Shown here piece by piece: positions 15,730 through 24,826 of a stretch of 64,000 nt of DNA. The stretch covers positions 4,174,542-4,238,541 of the forward strand of contig NC_015856.1 of the NCBI RefSeq assembly GCF_000221045.1. The letters are read 5' to 3'. A model generated the notes under the pieces. The model was not told the DNA's origin. It worked only from the letters and a program-made list of their open reading frames with translations, and searched no databases. Every line of letters begins with the position of its first letter. Position 1 is the first letter of the stretch. Origin of the DNA: Collimonas fungivorans Ter331 (lineage in GTDB: Bacteria > Pseudomonadota > Gammaproteobacteria > Burkholderiales > Burkholderiaceae_D). A program made the translations under genes and the position numbers.

Positions 15730-18421
15730 TCATTTAGGCTGCGGTCCGCGCAGCCAGCTGGCCAGCTGGCCAGCGCCGGTATATTCCTGCAAGATCGACT
15801 GGTAGCCGTCGAAACGGCTGGCGATCTCGCTGACCCGGTTGTTGTAGTGGTCGCTCTCGGCCGACAGCACGTCGAGCAAAGTGCGTTTGCCAAGGTGGTA
15901 CCACTGCTCGAAGAAGGCCTTGCGCACGCCGTCGGTTTCGCCGGTCAGGTTGTGATACAGGTCGGCGCGCTGCAGCGACGTCCTGGCATTCTGGTCGGCG
16001 TTGCGCACCTTATATTCCAGGTCCAGCAGCTGCTGGCCTTTCTTTTCGCGGCTGGCGGCGGCGCGCTGCGAAGCTGCTGCCTGCTGCGCGCGTCCCGAAC
16101 CGCCGCGGAAGGCGGCCCAGTTGATCGACAGCATGGTCTGCACCGGCTGCTCGCGGCCCAGCGTATCGCGCGCCGTGCTCTTGTTGACCACCCAGTTCAG
16201 GGCCGGCTTGGAAGAAGCCTTGATGGCGTCGACATTGAGGTCGGCGGCATCGGCTTCGGCTTCGGCCTGCTTGATCGACGGATGGTCGTTGATGGTCGCC
16301 AGCATGGCAGGCAGGTCAGCGGGCTGCAGCGGCCACACGCGGCCCGGCAGCGCCGGGATAGGCGCATCGCCGATCAGCTTGCGGATGTTCAGTTCGAATT
16401 CCTGCACCTTGGCCGCCACGCTGTCGCGGTTCGATTCCGCCTGCAGCAAGGCGCGCCTTGGCCTGGGTCAGTTCGCTCCCGCGGCCGCGGTCGACCTCGA
16501 CGATTTCCTTGAGCATGCTGACCAGCATGCCCATGCGTTCCACGTATTGCTGGCTGATGTCGACGGTCAGGCGGTTTTTCGCCAGTTCGGTCAGGTTGCT
16601 GGCCACCGTGAACGCCGAATTCTCAAGCTCCGCCTCGTAGCGCTGGCGCGTAGCCACGGCCAGCTGTTCGCGGCTGGCGATGGTTTTCTTGTTCTGGCCC
16701 CAGTCGAATACCGTGGTAGTCAGGCTCAGGTTGACGCCAGCGCTGCTGTTATCGTTGTTGGCGCTGCCGCCGCCAAGCGCGACTGCCTTGGAATTGGTGC
16801 CGACATTCAATTGCGGCCAGCGCTGTCCCTTGGTCTCGTCGACGTCGGCCAGCGCGGCTTCGTATTCTGCATAAGCCTGGCGCACCAGCGGGCTGTTCTG
16901 CGCCGCCTGTTCGACTGCGCGGTACATCACCTGGCGCAAGCCGGCTTCGTTCATGGTCGGCACCAGTTTTTCATTGTCGGTATCGCCAGCAGCCGTCAGC
17001 CATTGCGCAAAGCGCGAGCTGGCTGCATCGGCGACCTTGGTCTGCGTCGCATTCAAGGGTTTGACCGGCATAGGTTTGCCTGTCACGGCAACCGGACTTG
17101 CGCTTGCAGTATGCATCGTGAGATCTTCGTCGTTGCCTGACGCCAGGCGCGACGGCATCGTCAGGTTGAGCGGCGCACGGCCAGCCGGCTTCGACGGCGC
17201 AGGCACCATTTGGGCTGCTTTCGTTGCCAGAGCCAGCGTCGCGGCTTCAGCCTGCTCGTCCAATGCAGCTTGCTTCGCCATTTCAGCTTGCTTTACTGTT
17301 TCAGCGTGCTTTGCCTGCTTCGCCAATTCGGCTTGCTTTGCCATTTCGGCTTGCTTTGCCATTTCAGCTTGCTTTGCCATTTCAGCTTGCTTCGCCAATT
17401 CAGCTTGCTTCGCCAATTCAGCTTGCTTCGCCATTTCAGCTTGCTTTGCCAATTCAGCTTGCTTTGCCAATTCAGCTTGCTTTGCCAATTCAGCTTGCTT
17501 CGCCAATTCAGCTTGCTTCGCCAATTCAGCTTGCTTCGCCAATTCAGCTTGCTTCGCCATTTCAGCTTGCTTCGCCAATTCAGCTTGCTTCGCCATTTCA
17601 GCTTGCTTCGCCATTTCAGCTTGCTTCGCCATTTCAGCTTGCTTCGCCATTTCAGCTTGCTTCGCCATTTCGGCCTGCTTTGCCATTTCGGCTTGCTTTG
17701 CTGCTTGAGCATCCCTCGCCGCCTGGGCTTTCTGGGCTGCTTGGGCTGCCTTGATAGATGCTGCCGACGGCGGGGCGGCCGGGATCAGCGTCACGAAAGA
17801 CGGCGCTGGTGGCGTTTCAGGCACCGGTGGAGAAATCGACGGTGTTGCTACTACCGGTGTAGCGACCTGCCGTGCCGGCGCCGGAGCGGCCGCCACGGTC
17901 GGGGCTGGCGGTGTAACCGGTGCGGGCAGCGGCACTGGCTTGTTTTTACTCAATGCAGCACGAGCGAAACTCTTTTCCGGCGGCGCGCTGGCGGGAATCA
18001 GGGTCACCAGCGTCGGCGCTCCAGGTGCCGGAGACGGCGCTGCCGGCGCCATGACTGCCGGCGCGGCGGCTGGCCGTACCGGCAACGGCAGGGCCGAAAC
18101 ATTTTCAGCCATGCGCATCGGTTCCAGCGGCGCAGGTTTTTTCTGCGCCGTCACCGCGACGGTGCGGGCTGGCGCTGGAGCGGCAACATGGACCTGCGGC
18201 GCAGGCGCAGCAGCAACCGGCTGGCTGGCGCGCAGGACGGGCGCCGGAGCGGCCGCTGCAACGGGCTGGGGCGCGGCGACGACAGGCGTCGCCACCTGCA
18301 CTTCGCTGGCCCACTCCAGCAGCGGACGCTGTATCGTCAGCTGCTGCGCATGCAAGGGCTCCAGGCCGGCGACCGCACTCAGGCAGCCGCCAATCGCCAG
18401 GCAAATTGGACGGAGTTTCAT
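15730..18421 (-). pseudogene. TolC-family outer-membrane export protein with long repeat extension, frameshifted
   Basis: Read with one frame change, this encodes ~897 residues. There is a signal peptide (MKLRPICLAIGGCLSAVAG), a Pro/Ala-rich segment (~30-235), 21 hexapeptide units AKQAE(M/L) plus degenerate ones (~238-377), a second linker, and a TolC/OEP domain (~490-895). The frame breaks near 16448-16451, where LTQAKARL should continue LQAESNRDSVAAKVQEFEL in the next frame, and one extra base in the CCTTG context explains it. Without correction the protein loses the last ~240 residues of the barrel/tunnel. The start at 18421 has the strong site GAGAGGTGAG, which overlaps the HlyD-type stop. 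Homology and position make it the outer-membrane partner of the ABC/HlyD pair. Real mutation, assembly error or slippage cannot be told apart here. Confidence 0.8.
17290..17705. repeat. 18-bp tandem repeat array coding for AKQAE(M/L)
   Basis: About 21 clean 18-bp units (plus-strand unit GCTTGCTTCGCCATTTCA) plus degenerate edges lie inside the TolC-like gene. Units differ mainly by CCATT/CCAAT (Met/Leu) and CTTCG/CTTTG (silent). Unit length is a multiple of three, so copy-number change keeps the frame. Confidence 0.95.
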
Positions 18422-18425
18422 GATC

Positions 18426-19673
18426 TCACCTCTCCCGGAAGGCTTCACGCGCCTTGAACACCGGTTTCAGCAGGTAATCCAGGATGGTTTTCTCGCCAGT
18501 GCGGATTTCCATCGTGGCCGTCATGCCGGGAATGATCGGCAAGCGCTTGCCGCCTGCCTCCAGGTAGCTGCTGTCGGTCAGCACCTGCACCCGGTAATAG
18601 GTGGCATCGCGGCCGGCCGCGGCCTTGGCGTCGTCCGTCAGCGTATCGGGGCTGATCAGTTCCACGGTGCCCTTGAGGCCGCCGTACACGCCGTATTCAT
18701 AGGCCGAGACTTTCACGGTGGCGGGCAGGCCCGGCCGCAGGAAGGCGACGTCGGCCGGCTTGATCTTGCCTTCGACCAGAAGCTGGTCTTCCAGCGGCAC
18801 GATTTCCATGATGTGCTCGCCCGGCTGGATCACGCCGCCTATGGTATTGACCTTGATGTTCTTGATAGTGCCGCGCACCGGCGCCAGCACCGTGGTGCGC
18901 TCGACGATATCGGCGCGCCCGACCAGGTTCTCTGTGGTCTGCGACAGTTCCTGTTCCAGCTTGCTCAGCTCGGAATTGGCGTCGGCCTGGTACTTGTTGC
19001 GCCGTTCCACCATCTGCGATTTCAGTTCGTTGGCCTGGCGCCGCATGCGCAGGATTTCCACTTCCGACACCAGGCCCTTGGCTGCCAACGGCTCGGCCAG
19101 GCCGATTTCCCTGGCGCTCAGGTTGTAGCTGTTCTGCAGCGACGACAAACTGTCGTCCAAGGCGTGGCGACGGGCGTTATAGGCCAGCGTTTCCTGCTGC
19201 ACCACGGCCGGATCTTTCTTGACGATGTCCGGGAACGCCAGCGGTTGCTGGTAAGCCTCGGCGCGCAAACGGGCGATCGAGCCTTCCAGGCCGATCTGCT
19301 TGGAGAGCGCTTCGCGATAGCTGGCCTGGGCCCGGGTCGGATCGATCTTGAGCAGGATCTGCCCCTTCTCGACGATGCCGCCTTCGCGCACGTCCATCGC
19401 CGCCAGGATGCCGCCTTCCAGGCTCTGGATCACCTGTTCGCGGCTCTTGGAAATGATCTTGGCTTCGCCCTGGGTGATCTCCTCGACCTTGGCGAATTTC
19501 GCCCAGGTCAGGCCCACTACCATGACTACCGCGATCAGGTACAGGACGGCTTTCGAACCCGGCGTAGTCTGGGTCAGCAGCGATTCCCGCAGATCGTTCA
19601 TGAACGCCGCGTCGCCCGGCTGCAGCTGGGCAGCATCGGGCTTGCTTCGTCGAATCCATTGCATCCATTTCAT
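18426..19673 (-). CDS. Type I secretion periplasmic adaptor (HlyD/LapC family)
   Basis: A 415-residue membrane fusion protein. It has a short cytosolic N-terminus, one membrane helix (AVLYLIAVVMVVGLTWAKF, ~42-60), a lipoyl/barrel segment (KIISKSREQVIQSLEGGILAAMDVREGGIVEKGQ split around the hairpin), a long helical hairpin (~110-260) and a C-terminal beta region ending in TGEKTILDYLLKPV, the typical HlyD finish. It links the ABC exporter in the inner membrane to the TolC-type channel. It lies between these two genes. Its stop is immediately followed by the TolC-like start, with the ribosome binding site overlapping its last codons. Confidence 0.93.
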   Translation of the reverse strand: MKWMQWIRRSKPDAAQLQPGDAAFMNDLRESLLTQTTPGSKAVLYLIAVVMVVGLTWAKFAKVEEITQGEAKIISKSREQVIQSLEGGILAAMDVREGGIVEKGQILLKIDPTRAQASYREALSKQIGLEGSIARLRAEAYQQPLAFPDIVKKDPAVVQQETLAYNARRHALDDSLSSLQNSYNLSAREIGLAEPLAAKGLVSEVEILRMRRQANELKSQMVERRNKYQADANSELSKLEQELSQTTENLVGRADIVERTTVLAPVRGTIKNIKVNTIGGVIQPGEHIMEIVPLEDQLLVEGKIKPADVAFLRPGLPATVKVSAYEYGVYGGLKGTVELISPDTLTDDAKAAAGRDATYYRVQVLTDSSYLEAGGKRLPIIPGMTATMEIRTGEKTILDYLLKPVFKAREAFRER

Positions 19674-19749
19674 AACTACACCTTTTGTCCAAATATTCCG
19701 TTAATTGATTGCGCGGCAGCCGCCGCTTTTTCTTGTTCGTCCAATGCCT

Positions 19750-19840
19750 CGTAGGGTGGGCACAACATGCCCACGCGGAAATTTTCTATATATCCATTTC
19801 GTGAGCACGAGAGACGGCGCTCCGGTTATCGTGGTCACGC
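19750..19840. repeat. Partial REPIN at the 3' end of the ABC exporter gene
   Basis: A forward REP (19750-19778) is followed by spacer sequence ending CTCCGGTTATCGTGGTCACGCGG. The same spacer (CTCCGGTTATCGCGGTCACGCG) precedes the second REP of the pdxA REPIN. The ABC exporter stop codon (TCA on this strand, 19835-19837) lies inside this shared sequence. Confidence 0.75.
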
Positions 19841-22057
19841 GGCCAGCGGCGTCTTTTCTTCTGCGCTCTTGGCTGCAGCACTGTTGCCGCTGAGGGCTGC
19901 CATGATTTTCTGTTTCGGTCCGTCGGCGACCACCTTGCCATCGTCGACCACCACGATGCGTTCGATCATCGACAGCAGCGACGGACGATGGGTCACGATC
20001 ACCACGGTATGGCCCTCGGTAGCGCGCGCCAGATGCTGCATGAAGATCGCTTCGGTCTGGGTATCCATGGCGCTGGTCGGTTCGTCCAACAGGATCAGCT
20101 GCGGATTGACCAGCAGGCAGCGCGCCAGCGCCACCAGCTGCCGCTGGCCGCCCGACAGGCCCTCGCCCATTTCACCGATCGGCAGGTTGATGCCCATCGG
20201 ATGCTTGCTGGCGACGGCGTCGAGGCCGGTCAGGCGCAGCACGTTCAGGAATTCTTCGGCCGGCGCGTCGGGACGGCCGATCATGATGTTTTCACGCAGG
20301 GTGCCGTAGAACAGGCGTGCTTCCTGGCCGACGTAACCGACCGCCTTGCGCCAGTCGGCCGGATCGATCTGCGCCACGTCCAGGCCGTCGGTGAACATCT
20401 GGCCGCCGACCGGCATGTAGAGTCGCGCCATCATGCGCAGCAGCGTCGATTTGCCGCTACCGATACGGCCCAGGATGGCGACCCGCTCGCCGGCCTTGAT
20501 CGACAGGTTGATTTTCTTGAGCACCTGCGGATTCGGCTTCATCGGCGGCGCCGGGTAAGCGAAGCTGACATCTTTCAGCGTCAGCTGGCCGTTCAGCGGC
20601 GGCTTGGCCAGGTATTCCATTTTCGGATCGCGGTCGATCGGCATCGCCATCAGGCGGTTCAGCGACTGCAGGGCAGCCTTGGCCTGCTGGAAACGCACGG
20701 CCAGGCCGGCCACCTGGTTCAGCGGCGCCACGGCGCGGCCGGCCAGCATCACGGTGCCGATCAGCGCGCCCTGGGTCAGGGTGCCGTCGCCGATCAGGTA
20801 GACGCCGAAGACGATCAGCACCACGGTCTGCACCTGCTGCAGGGAAGTCATCACGTTCATCGCCAGGCTGGAAATCATGCGCGATTTCATGCTAGTGGCC
20901 GACTGGGCAGCGCTGAAGGTTTCCCAGCGGCGCTGCATGTAACCTTCGCCGCCGACCGATTTCAGGGTTTCCAGGCCCTCTACCGATTCAATCAGAACGC
21001 CCTGCTTGAGCGAGGATTCGCGCAGGTTCTCGCGCATGGTGCGGGCCAGCGGCCACTGCACGAAAATGCTGATGCCGATGATCAGCGGGATCAGCGTCAG
21101 GGGTACGAAACCGAGCCAGCCGCCGACCGAAAAGATGACAGCGACAAACAGCAATACAAACGGCAGGTCGGAAATCGCCGACAAGGTGGCCGACGTGGCG
21201 AAATCGCGCACCGATTCGAATTCGCGCAACTGGTTGGCGAACGAACCGGAAGAAGCCGGCTTGTGCTCCATCTGCACCGACAGCGCCTGGCGGAACAGCA
21301 TGGTGCCCATCACCAGGTCGGCTTTCTTGCCGGCCATGTCGAGCAAGTGCGCTCGCACATAACGCGATACCGCTTCGAAAATCATGGCGATGACAACGCC
21401 GATGGCGAGCGACCACAAGGTGGCGTAAGCCTGGTTCGGCACCACACGGTCATACACATTCATGGTAAAGAAGATGCTGGCCAGTCCCAGCACATTGATC
21501 AGCAGCGCGCCGAGGGCGGCGCTGTAGTAGTAACGGCGGTAGCGCCACAGCGTGGTGAACAGCCAGTGGCCTTCGCTGCGCGCGGTTTCTTCGCCGGCGC
21601 GGGCATCGATCTTGGCTTGCGGCTTGACCAGGATGGCGTGGCCGGCATACCACTCATTGAGCTCTTCCTGGTTGACTTCGACGATCTCGTTGCTGACTTC
21701 AGGCATCACTATCTGATAGATGGGCTTGCGCTCTTCGTTCAGGCGGCGGCCAGTCAGGATCACCGCGCCGCGGTCCTGGCGCAGCAGGATCAGCGGCATC
21801 AGGTGCGGCGACAGCTCTTGCACGCGGCGCTTCACCAAGCCGCCGCTGAGGCCGGCATTGGTCAGCGCGGTCAAGGCCAGCGCCGGCTCCAGCAGGCGGC
21901 CCTTGGGCAGGCCGGCGCACATGGCTTCGGCGCTGCGGCCGACGCCGTAGTAATCGCAGATCAGCATGGTGCATGCCAGCATGGTGTCGACCACGCTGGT
22001 CGTCACCGGAATATCAGCTTGCTCGACGGGCGCTGCAGGAGTTGTTTCTGTTGACAT
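19835..22057 (-). CDS. Type I secretion ABC exporter (HlyB/LapB-like)
   Basis: A 740-residue fused permease-ATPase. Residues ~20-150 are a C39-like domain with no catalytic Cys at the expected place (VDTMLACTMLICDYYGVGRSAEA lacks the family's QxECG-type site), so it recognises rather than cuts substrates. Residues ~170-450 form the six-helix permease. Residues ~500-720 form the ATPase with Walker A GRIGSGKST, signature LSGGQRQ, Walker B LILLDEPTSAMD and a downstream H-loop VTHRP. It should export large repeat adhesins without N-terminal cleavage. It is first in an ABC-HlyD-TolC unit and is preceded by a three-box promoter (22246-22332). Its stop codon lies in REPIN-like sequence. Confidence 0.95.
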   Translation of the reverse strand: MSTETTPAAPVEQADIPVTTSVVDTMLACTMLICDYYGVGRSAEAMCAGLPKGRLLEPALALTALTNAGLSGGLVKRRVQELSPHLMPLILLRQDRGAVILTGRRLNEERKPIYQIVMPEVSNEIVEVNQEELNEWYAGHAILVKPQAKIDARAGEETARSEGHWLFTTLWRYRRYYYSAALGALLINVLGLASIFFTMNVYDRVVPNQAYATLWSLAIGVVIAMIFEAVSRYVRAHLLDMAGKKADLVMGTMLFRQALSVQMEHKPASSGSFANQLREFESVRDFATSATLSAISDLPFVLLFVAVIFSVGGWLGFVPLTLIPLIIGISIFVQWPLARTMRENLRESSLKQGVLIESVEGLETLKSVGGEGYMQRRWETFSAAQSATSMKSRMISSLAMNVMTSLQQVQTVVLIVFGVYLIGDGTLTQGALIGTVMLAGRAVAPLNQVAGLAVRFQQAKAALQSLNRLMAMPIDRDPKMEYLAKPPLNGQLTLKDVSFAYPAPPMKPNPQVLKKINLSIKAGERVAILGRIGSGKSTLLRMMARLYMPVGGQMFTDGLDVAQIDPADWRKAVGYVGQEARLFYGTLRENIMIGRPDAPAEEFLNVLRLTGLDAVASKHPMGINLPIGEMGEGLSGGQRQLVALARCLLVNPQLILLDEPTSAMDTQTEAIFMQHLARATEGHTVVIVTHRPSLLSMIERIVVVDDGKVVADGPKQKIMAALSGNSAAAKSAEEKTPLAA

Positions 22058-22245
22058 GATGGGTTGTACTTTTCAAGGTAACTTTTATTTATCCGGACCG
22101 GCCTGATGCACACAAAGCTGTCCAGCCGAAAGAATCCATTTGCGAGCGCCGATCCGGCATATCAGCTGCGGAGGAACACCTCAGCGCTTTCAAGCCCGGT
22201 CGCCGGAAAAACCTTACGTGATTGCGGCGTCTCGACACAGAGCGG

Positions 22246-22332
22246 ATTTTAGAGGGGGGATGACGTTAGGTCTGTAGGGGGCGGCGGGCGCCGTTGGGGA
22301 AAATATCCGTCATGTATGTAGGAAAAATCTGA
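22246..22332 (-). promoter_or_regulatory. Three-box promoter of the type I exporter operon
   Basis: The -10 hexamer TAAAAT (minus strand, 22246-22251) is preceded by boxes centred 33 bp (22275-22288, weak), 55 bp (GGGAAAATATCCGT, 22297-22310) and 77 bp (TAGGAAAAATCTGA, 22319-22332) upstream. The geometry is identical in three other promoters in this window. The leader to the start codon is about 180 bases. Confidence 0.7.
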
Positions 22333-22405
22333 TGCCAGGAAATATGGCTGACGGGCATGGTCTGGCGTATGTCACATGCGTTGCCGTCGCCCATTCAAGC
22401 GCCCC

Positions 22406-22586
22406 GTAGGGTGGGCACCCCGTGCCCACGCGGTACCGCCGGCATTCGTATCACGGACGTCGTGTCCCGGAACTCCGCGTGGGCACAGGTGCCCACCCTA
22501 CGAAAGGCATGCCGAGGACATTCGCATCCCGGCGCGCCCACATGGACACCGGCGCCCATGGTAGGGTGGGCACCTGTGCCCACGCT
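22406..22586. repeat. REP cluster (three copies)
   Basis: A forward copy (22406-22433), a reverse copy (22475-22502) and a forward copy (22561-22586) lie between the exporter promoter and the stop of the 510-residue secreted protein gene. The last copy ends 14 bases from that stop. Confidence 0.85.
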
Positions 22587-22600
22587 GTACTGACGGCCAT

Positions 22601-24133
22601 TTAAGCCGGCTGGTTCTCGGCGCCGTATTGTTGCAGCCAATCGAGGCCCTGCGCTGCTGGCTGGTAAGCGCTGTAGGCCTGGCCGCCAAGCGCGTCTGCG
22701 GCATGCGCCCAGTCGCTGCTGTCGGCCAGCAGGTCTTCCAGGACTAGCGTAGCGCCGGCATGGTCATGGCTCGTTGTGGTATCGGCGGCGAACAGATCCT
22801 TGGCGCCCGGCTCCAGCACGTCGCCGAGTGCCAGAGTCAACGGACTGCCGCCCGCCTCCGCCACTGCAGGCGCCTGCAGGCCATGGAACAGCGCGCTCAG
22901 ATCGAACACCTGGCTGGCGCTATCCAGTTTCAGGACGCTGCTGTCGTCGGCGCCTTCGACCTGCATCTGGCCATCGTCCGGTAGCGAGAATGCGGCATAT
23001 TCCGACACTGCGCTCGGGTGCGCGAGATCATCCGCAGACGCACCGGCTGCCGACAGCATCGCCGAGAGAGCGTCGAAATCAGCCGCAAAACCATGGCCTT
23101 GCAGCGCCTCCGGCACCAGGCCGGCATTGAAACCATCGGCTGTCGCAAGGGAGGCATTGTCGGCCTGCGGTTCCGCCTGTTCGGCCACCACTATCGTCAG
23201 ATTCGACGCCACCGTCTGGTTGCCTGCGGCGTCGGCCGCCATGGCGGTGAGCTGGTGCGCACCTTCACCCAGCTGCGGCGAGGCGCCCCAGTTGCCGTCG
23301 GCGTCGGCCTGCACGGTATCGACCAGCGCGCCGTTGTCGTACAGGGACACCCTGGCGCCCGGCTCGACCTTGCCGCCCAGGGTTGAGCCGGTGTCCGCGG
23401 GGTCGCTGGCCGACGGCTCGGCCGGCACAGGTTCCGGCATCGACTGGACCGGCGCCGCGACAGCGCCGAGGCTGTCGCGGCCGGCAAACAGCTGCCCGCC
23501 AGTCTCGCTGACCGTAATCTCATGTGCGCTGTCGACGATGGGGGCAATCTTGTGCACGCCTTCCGGGTGCGGGATTTCATGGATGAAGTCCCACGTGTGT
23601 TGCTCGTCAGCTATCGCCGGCGTGGCGTGGTGGCCGCTGTCGGCCGCCGGCTCCGTCCTGATCGCCACTTCGATTTCGTGGTGCAGCGCCGACCAGCTCT
23701 CCTCCTTTCCGTGGTTGTTGGCTGCCACGCCCGGTTTCTTTTCCGTGTTGTCAGCAGCGCCGCCGAGCGCCAGGTGGCCGACCCCGCTGTCGCCGGCTTC
23801 ATGGTGCTCGCCCTCGCCCAGCATGGCCCCGGCCGTGCTCAGCACACCATGGTTGAACTGGCCCAGGCCGTGGCGGCCGGCTGCATGGCCCTGCCCTTGC
23901 GCCTGCCTCTGGCCTTGCGCCTGCGCCGCACCCAGGGCATCGCCCATCATGCCGCTGTCGTAATCGCTTCTGGCGTCGACAGCCGTGTATTCATGGTGGG
24001 CGCCGGCGTCAGCCTCGCCCGCCGGCCGCGCATGCGCGCTGTCCGGGCTCAGGGCGGCAAACACCGCATCTTCCAGAGAGGCGTGCGGATCGTTGCCGGC
24101 GAGTGATGTGTCTGCGTTCATTGCCCTGTCCAT
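22601..24133 (-). CDS. Probable type I-secreted protein with one Ig-like (Big) domain and adhesin-type C-terminus
   Basis: A 510-residue acidic protein without an N-terminal signal peptide. Residues 1-200 are low complexity, rich in His, Ala, Gly and Gln. Residues ~245-320 form one Big-type domain (STLGGKVEPGARVSLYDNG, VDTVQADADGNW, HQLTAMAADAAGNQT) of the kind repeated 15 times in the giant adhesin. The C-terminal ~130 residues parallel the adhesin's end: VLKLDSASQVFDLSAL, LTLALGDVLEPGAKDLF, LVLEDLLADSSDW, AYSAYQ. That region should be the type I secretion signal. It is transcribed from its own three-box promoter, next to the exporter operon. ATG at 24121 is an alternative start. It may be a second substrate or an accessory matrix protein. 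Confidence 0.75.
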   Translation of the reverse strand: MDRAMNADTSLAGNDPHASLEDAVFAALSPDSAHARPAGEADAGAHHEYTAVDARSDYDSGMMGDALGAAQAQGQRQAQGQGHAAGRHGLGQFNHGVLSTAGAMLGEGEHHEAGDSGVGHLALGGAADNTEKKPGVAANNHGKEESWSALHHEIEVAIRTEPAADSGHHATPAIADEQHTWDFIHEIPHPEGVHKIAPIVDSAHEITVSETGGQLFAGRDSLGAVAAPVQSMPEPVPAEPSASDPADTGSTLGGKVEPGARVSLYDNGALVDTVQADADGNWGASPQLGEGAHQLTAMAADAAGNQTVASNLTIVVAEQAEPQADNASLATADGFNAGLVPEALQGHGFAADFDALSAMLSAAGASADDLAHPSAVSEYAAFSLPDDGQMQVEGADDSSVLKLDSASQVFDLSALFHGLQAPAVAEAGGSPLTLALGDVLEPGAKDLFAADTTTSHDHAGATLVLEDLLADSSDWAHAADALGGQAYSAYQPAAQGLDWLQQYGAENQPA

Positions 24134-24256
24134 TCCTTAGGTAAGCCGATAAGGCTGCTGCCTGGCCGGGATATCCGGGCGCACGGCAGCCGCTTGTGGC
24201 GCGATCCCTTGCTGGCGAAACACGTTCTTCGCTCACCATAGATCGATATACAGGAG

Positions 24257-24343
24257 ATTTTAGAGAGGGGATGAGGTGCGGTCTGTAGGGAGTGGCGTCC
24301 GTCGGCCGAGGATAAATCCGACATGATTGTAGGAAAAATTCTC
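24257..24343 (-). promoter_or_regulatory. Three-box promoter of the 510-residue secreted protein gene
   Basis: The -10 TAAAAT (24257-24262, minus strand) has boxes centred 33 bp (TAGGGAGTGGCGTC, 24286-24299), 55 bp (GAGGATAAATCCGA, 24308-24321) and 77 bp (TAGGAAAAATTCTC, 24330-24343) upstream. The leader is about 115-130 bases. Confidence 0.7.
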
Positions 24344-24514
24344 TTGAACGAATGGACATCCAGGTATGCCTCTAGCATCAGGGCAAGTCCGCCGGGCCAC
24401 AAGTCGGATCGGCACACTGTGACGCGAAAGTACTCCTGAAATCCGTGGGCAAGATTCCTTGCCAGCGCTAGCGGTCAGCTTTATGGGAAGCAGAAGCTAT
24501 GCTGGCAAACAGCG

Positions 24515-24826
24515 TTACACCAGATGCACTTCGAGGCGTTTTCCAAGCGCTGCCGCATATTTGCGTAATGTATTGATGCTAGGAGAGTGCTTACCCGAAG
24601 CTAATGAACTTTCCAGGCGCGCCACGGCTGGCGCCTTGGTTCCCATACGTTCGGCAATCTGTGCCTGGGTGAGTCCAGCCGCTTTGCGTGCCGCTAAAAT
24701 TTCGTCAAGAATGGCAAACTCCTCGCGATTCAAGCGTTCGTATTCAGCCTGGACAACGGGATTCTGCAGCATCCGAGCCTGCATTTCTTCATGCGTCATG
24801 GTCGGGGGAATACGTTTAGCGCTCAT
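24515..24826 (-). CDS. XRE-family antitoxin (HigA-like)
   Basis: A 103-residue protein with a central/C-terminal helix-turn-helix: ILDEILAARKAAGLTQAQIAERMGTKAPAVARLE, then SPSINTLRKYAAALGKRLEV, typical of HigA/XRE antitoxins encoded after their toxin. Its ATG overlaps the toxin's last codons (stop at 24816), so the two are cotranslated. The N-terminal ~35 residues (MTHEEMQARMLQNPVVQAEYERL) probably contact the toxin. Such antitoxins bind their own promoter. Confidence 0.88.
   Translation of the reverse strand: MSAKRIPPTMTHEEMQARMLQNPVVQAEYERLNREEFAILDEILAARKAAGLTQAQIAERMGTKAPAVARLESSLASGKHSPSINTLRKYAAALGKRLEVHLV

Noticed and set aside
17290-17705. Could the 18-bp repeat array be a CRISPR?
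   Set aside because: Units are contiguous without spacers, 18 bp long and in frame with a coding sequence.
17210-18457. Plus-strand frames with repeated CQFSLL-like or ANSACF units
   Set aside because: They are the reverse reading of the AKQAE repeat array in the TolC-like gene.
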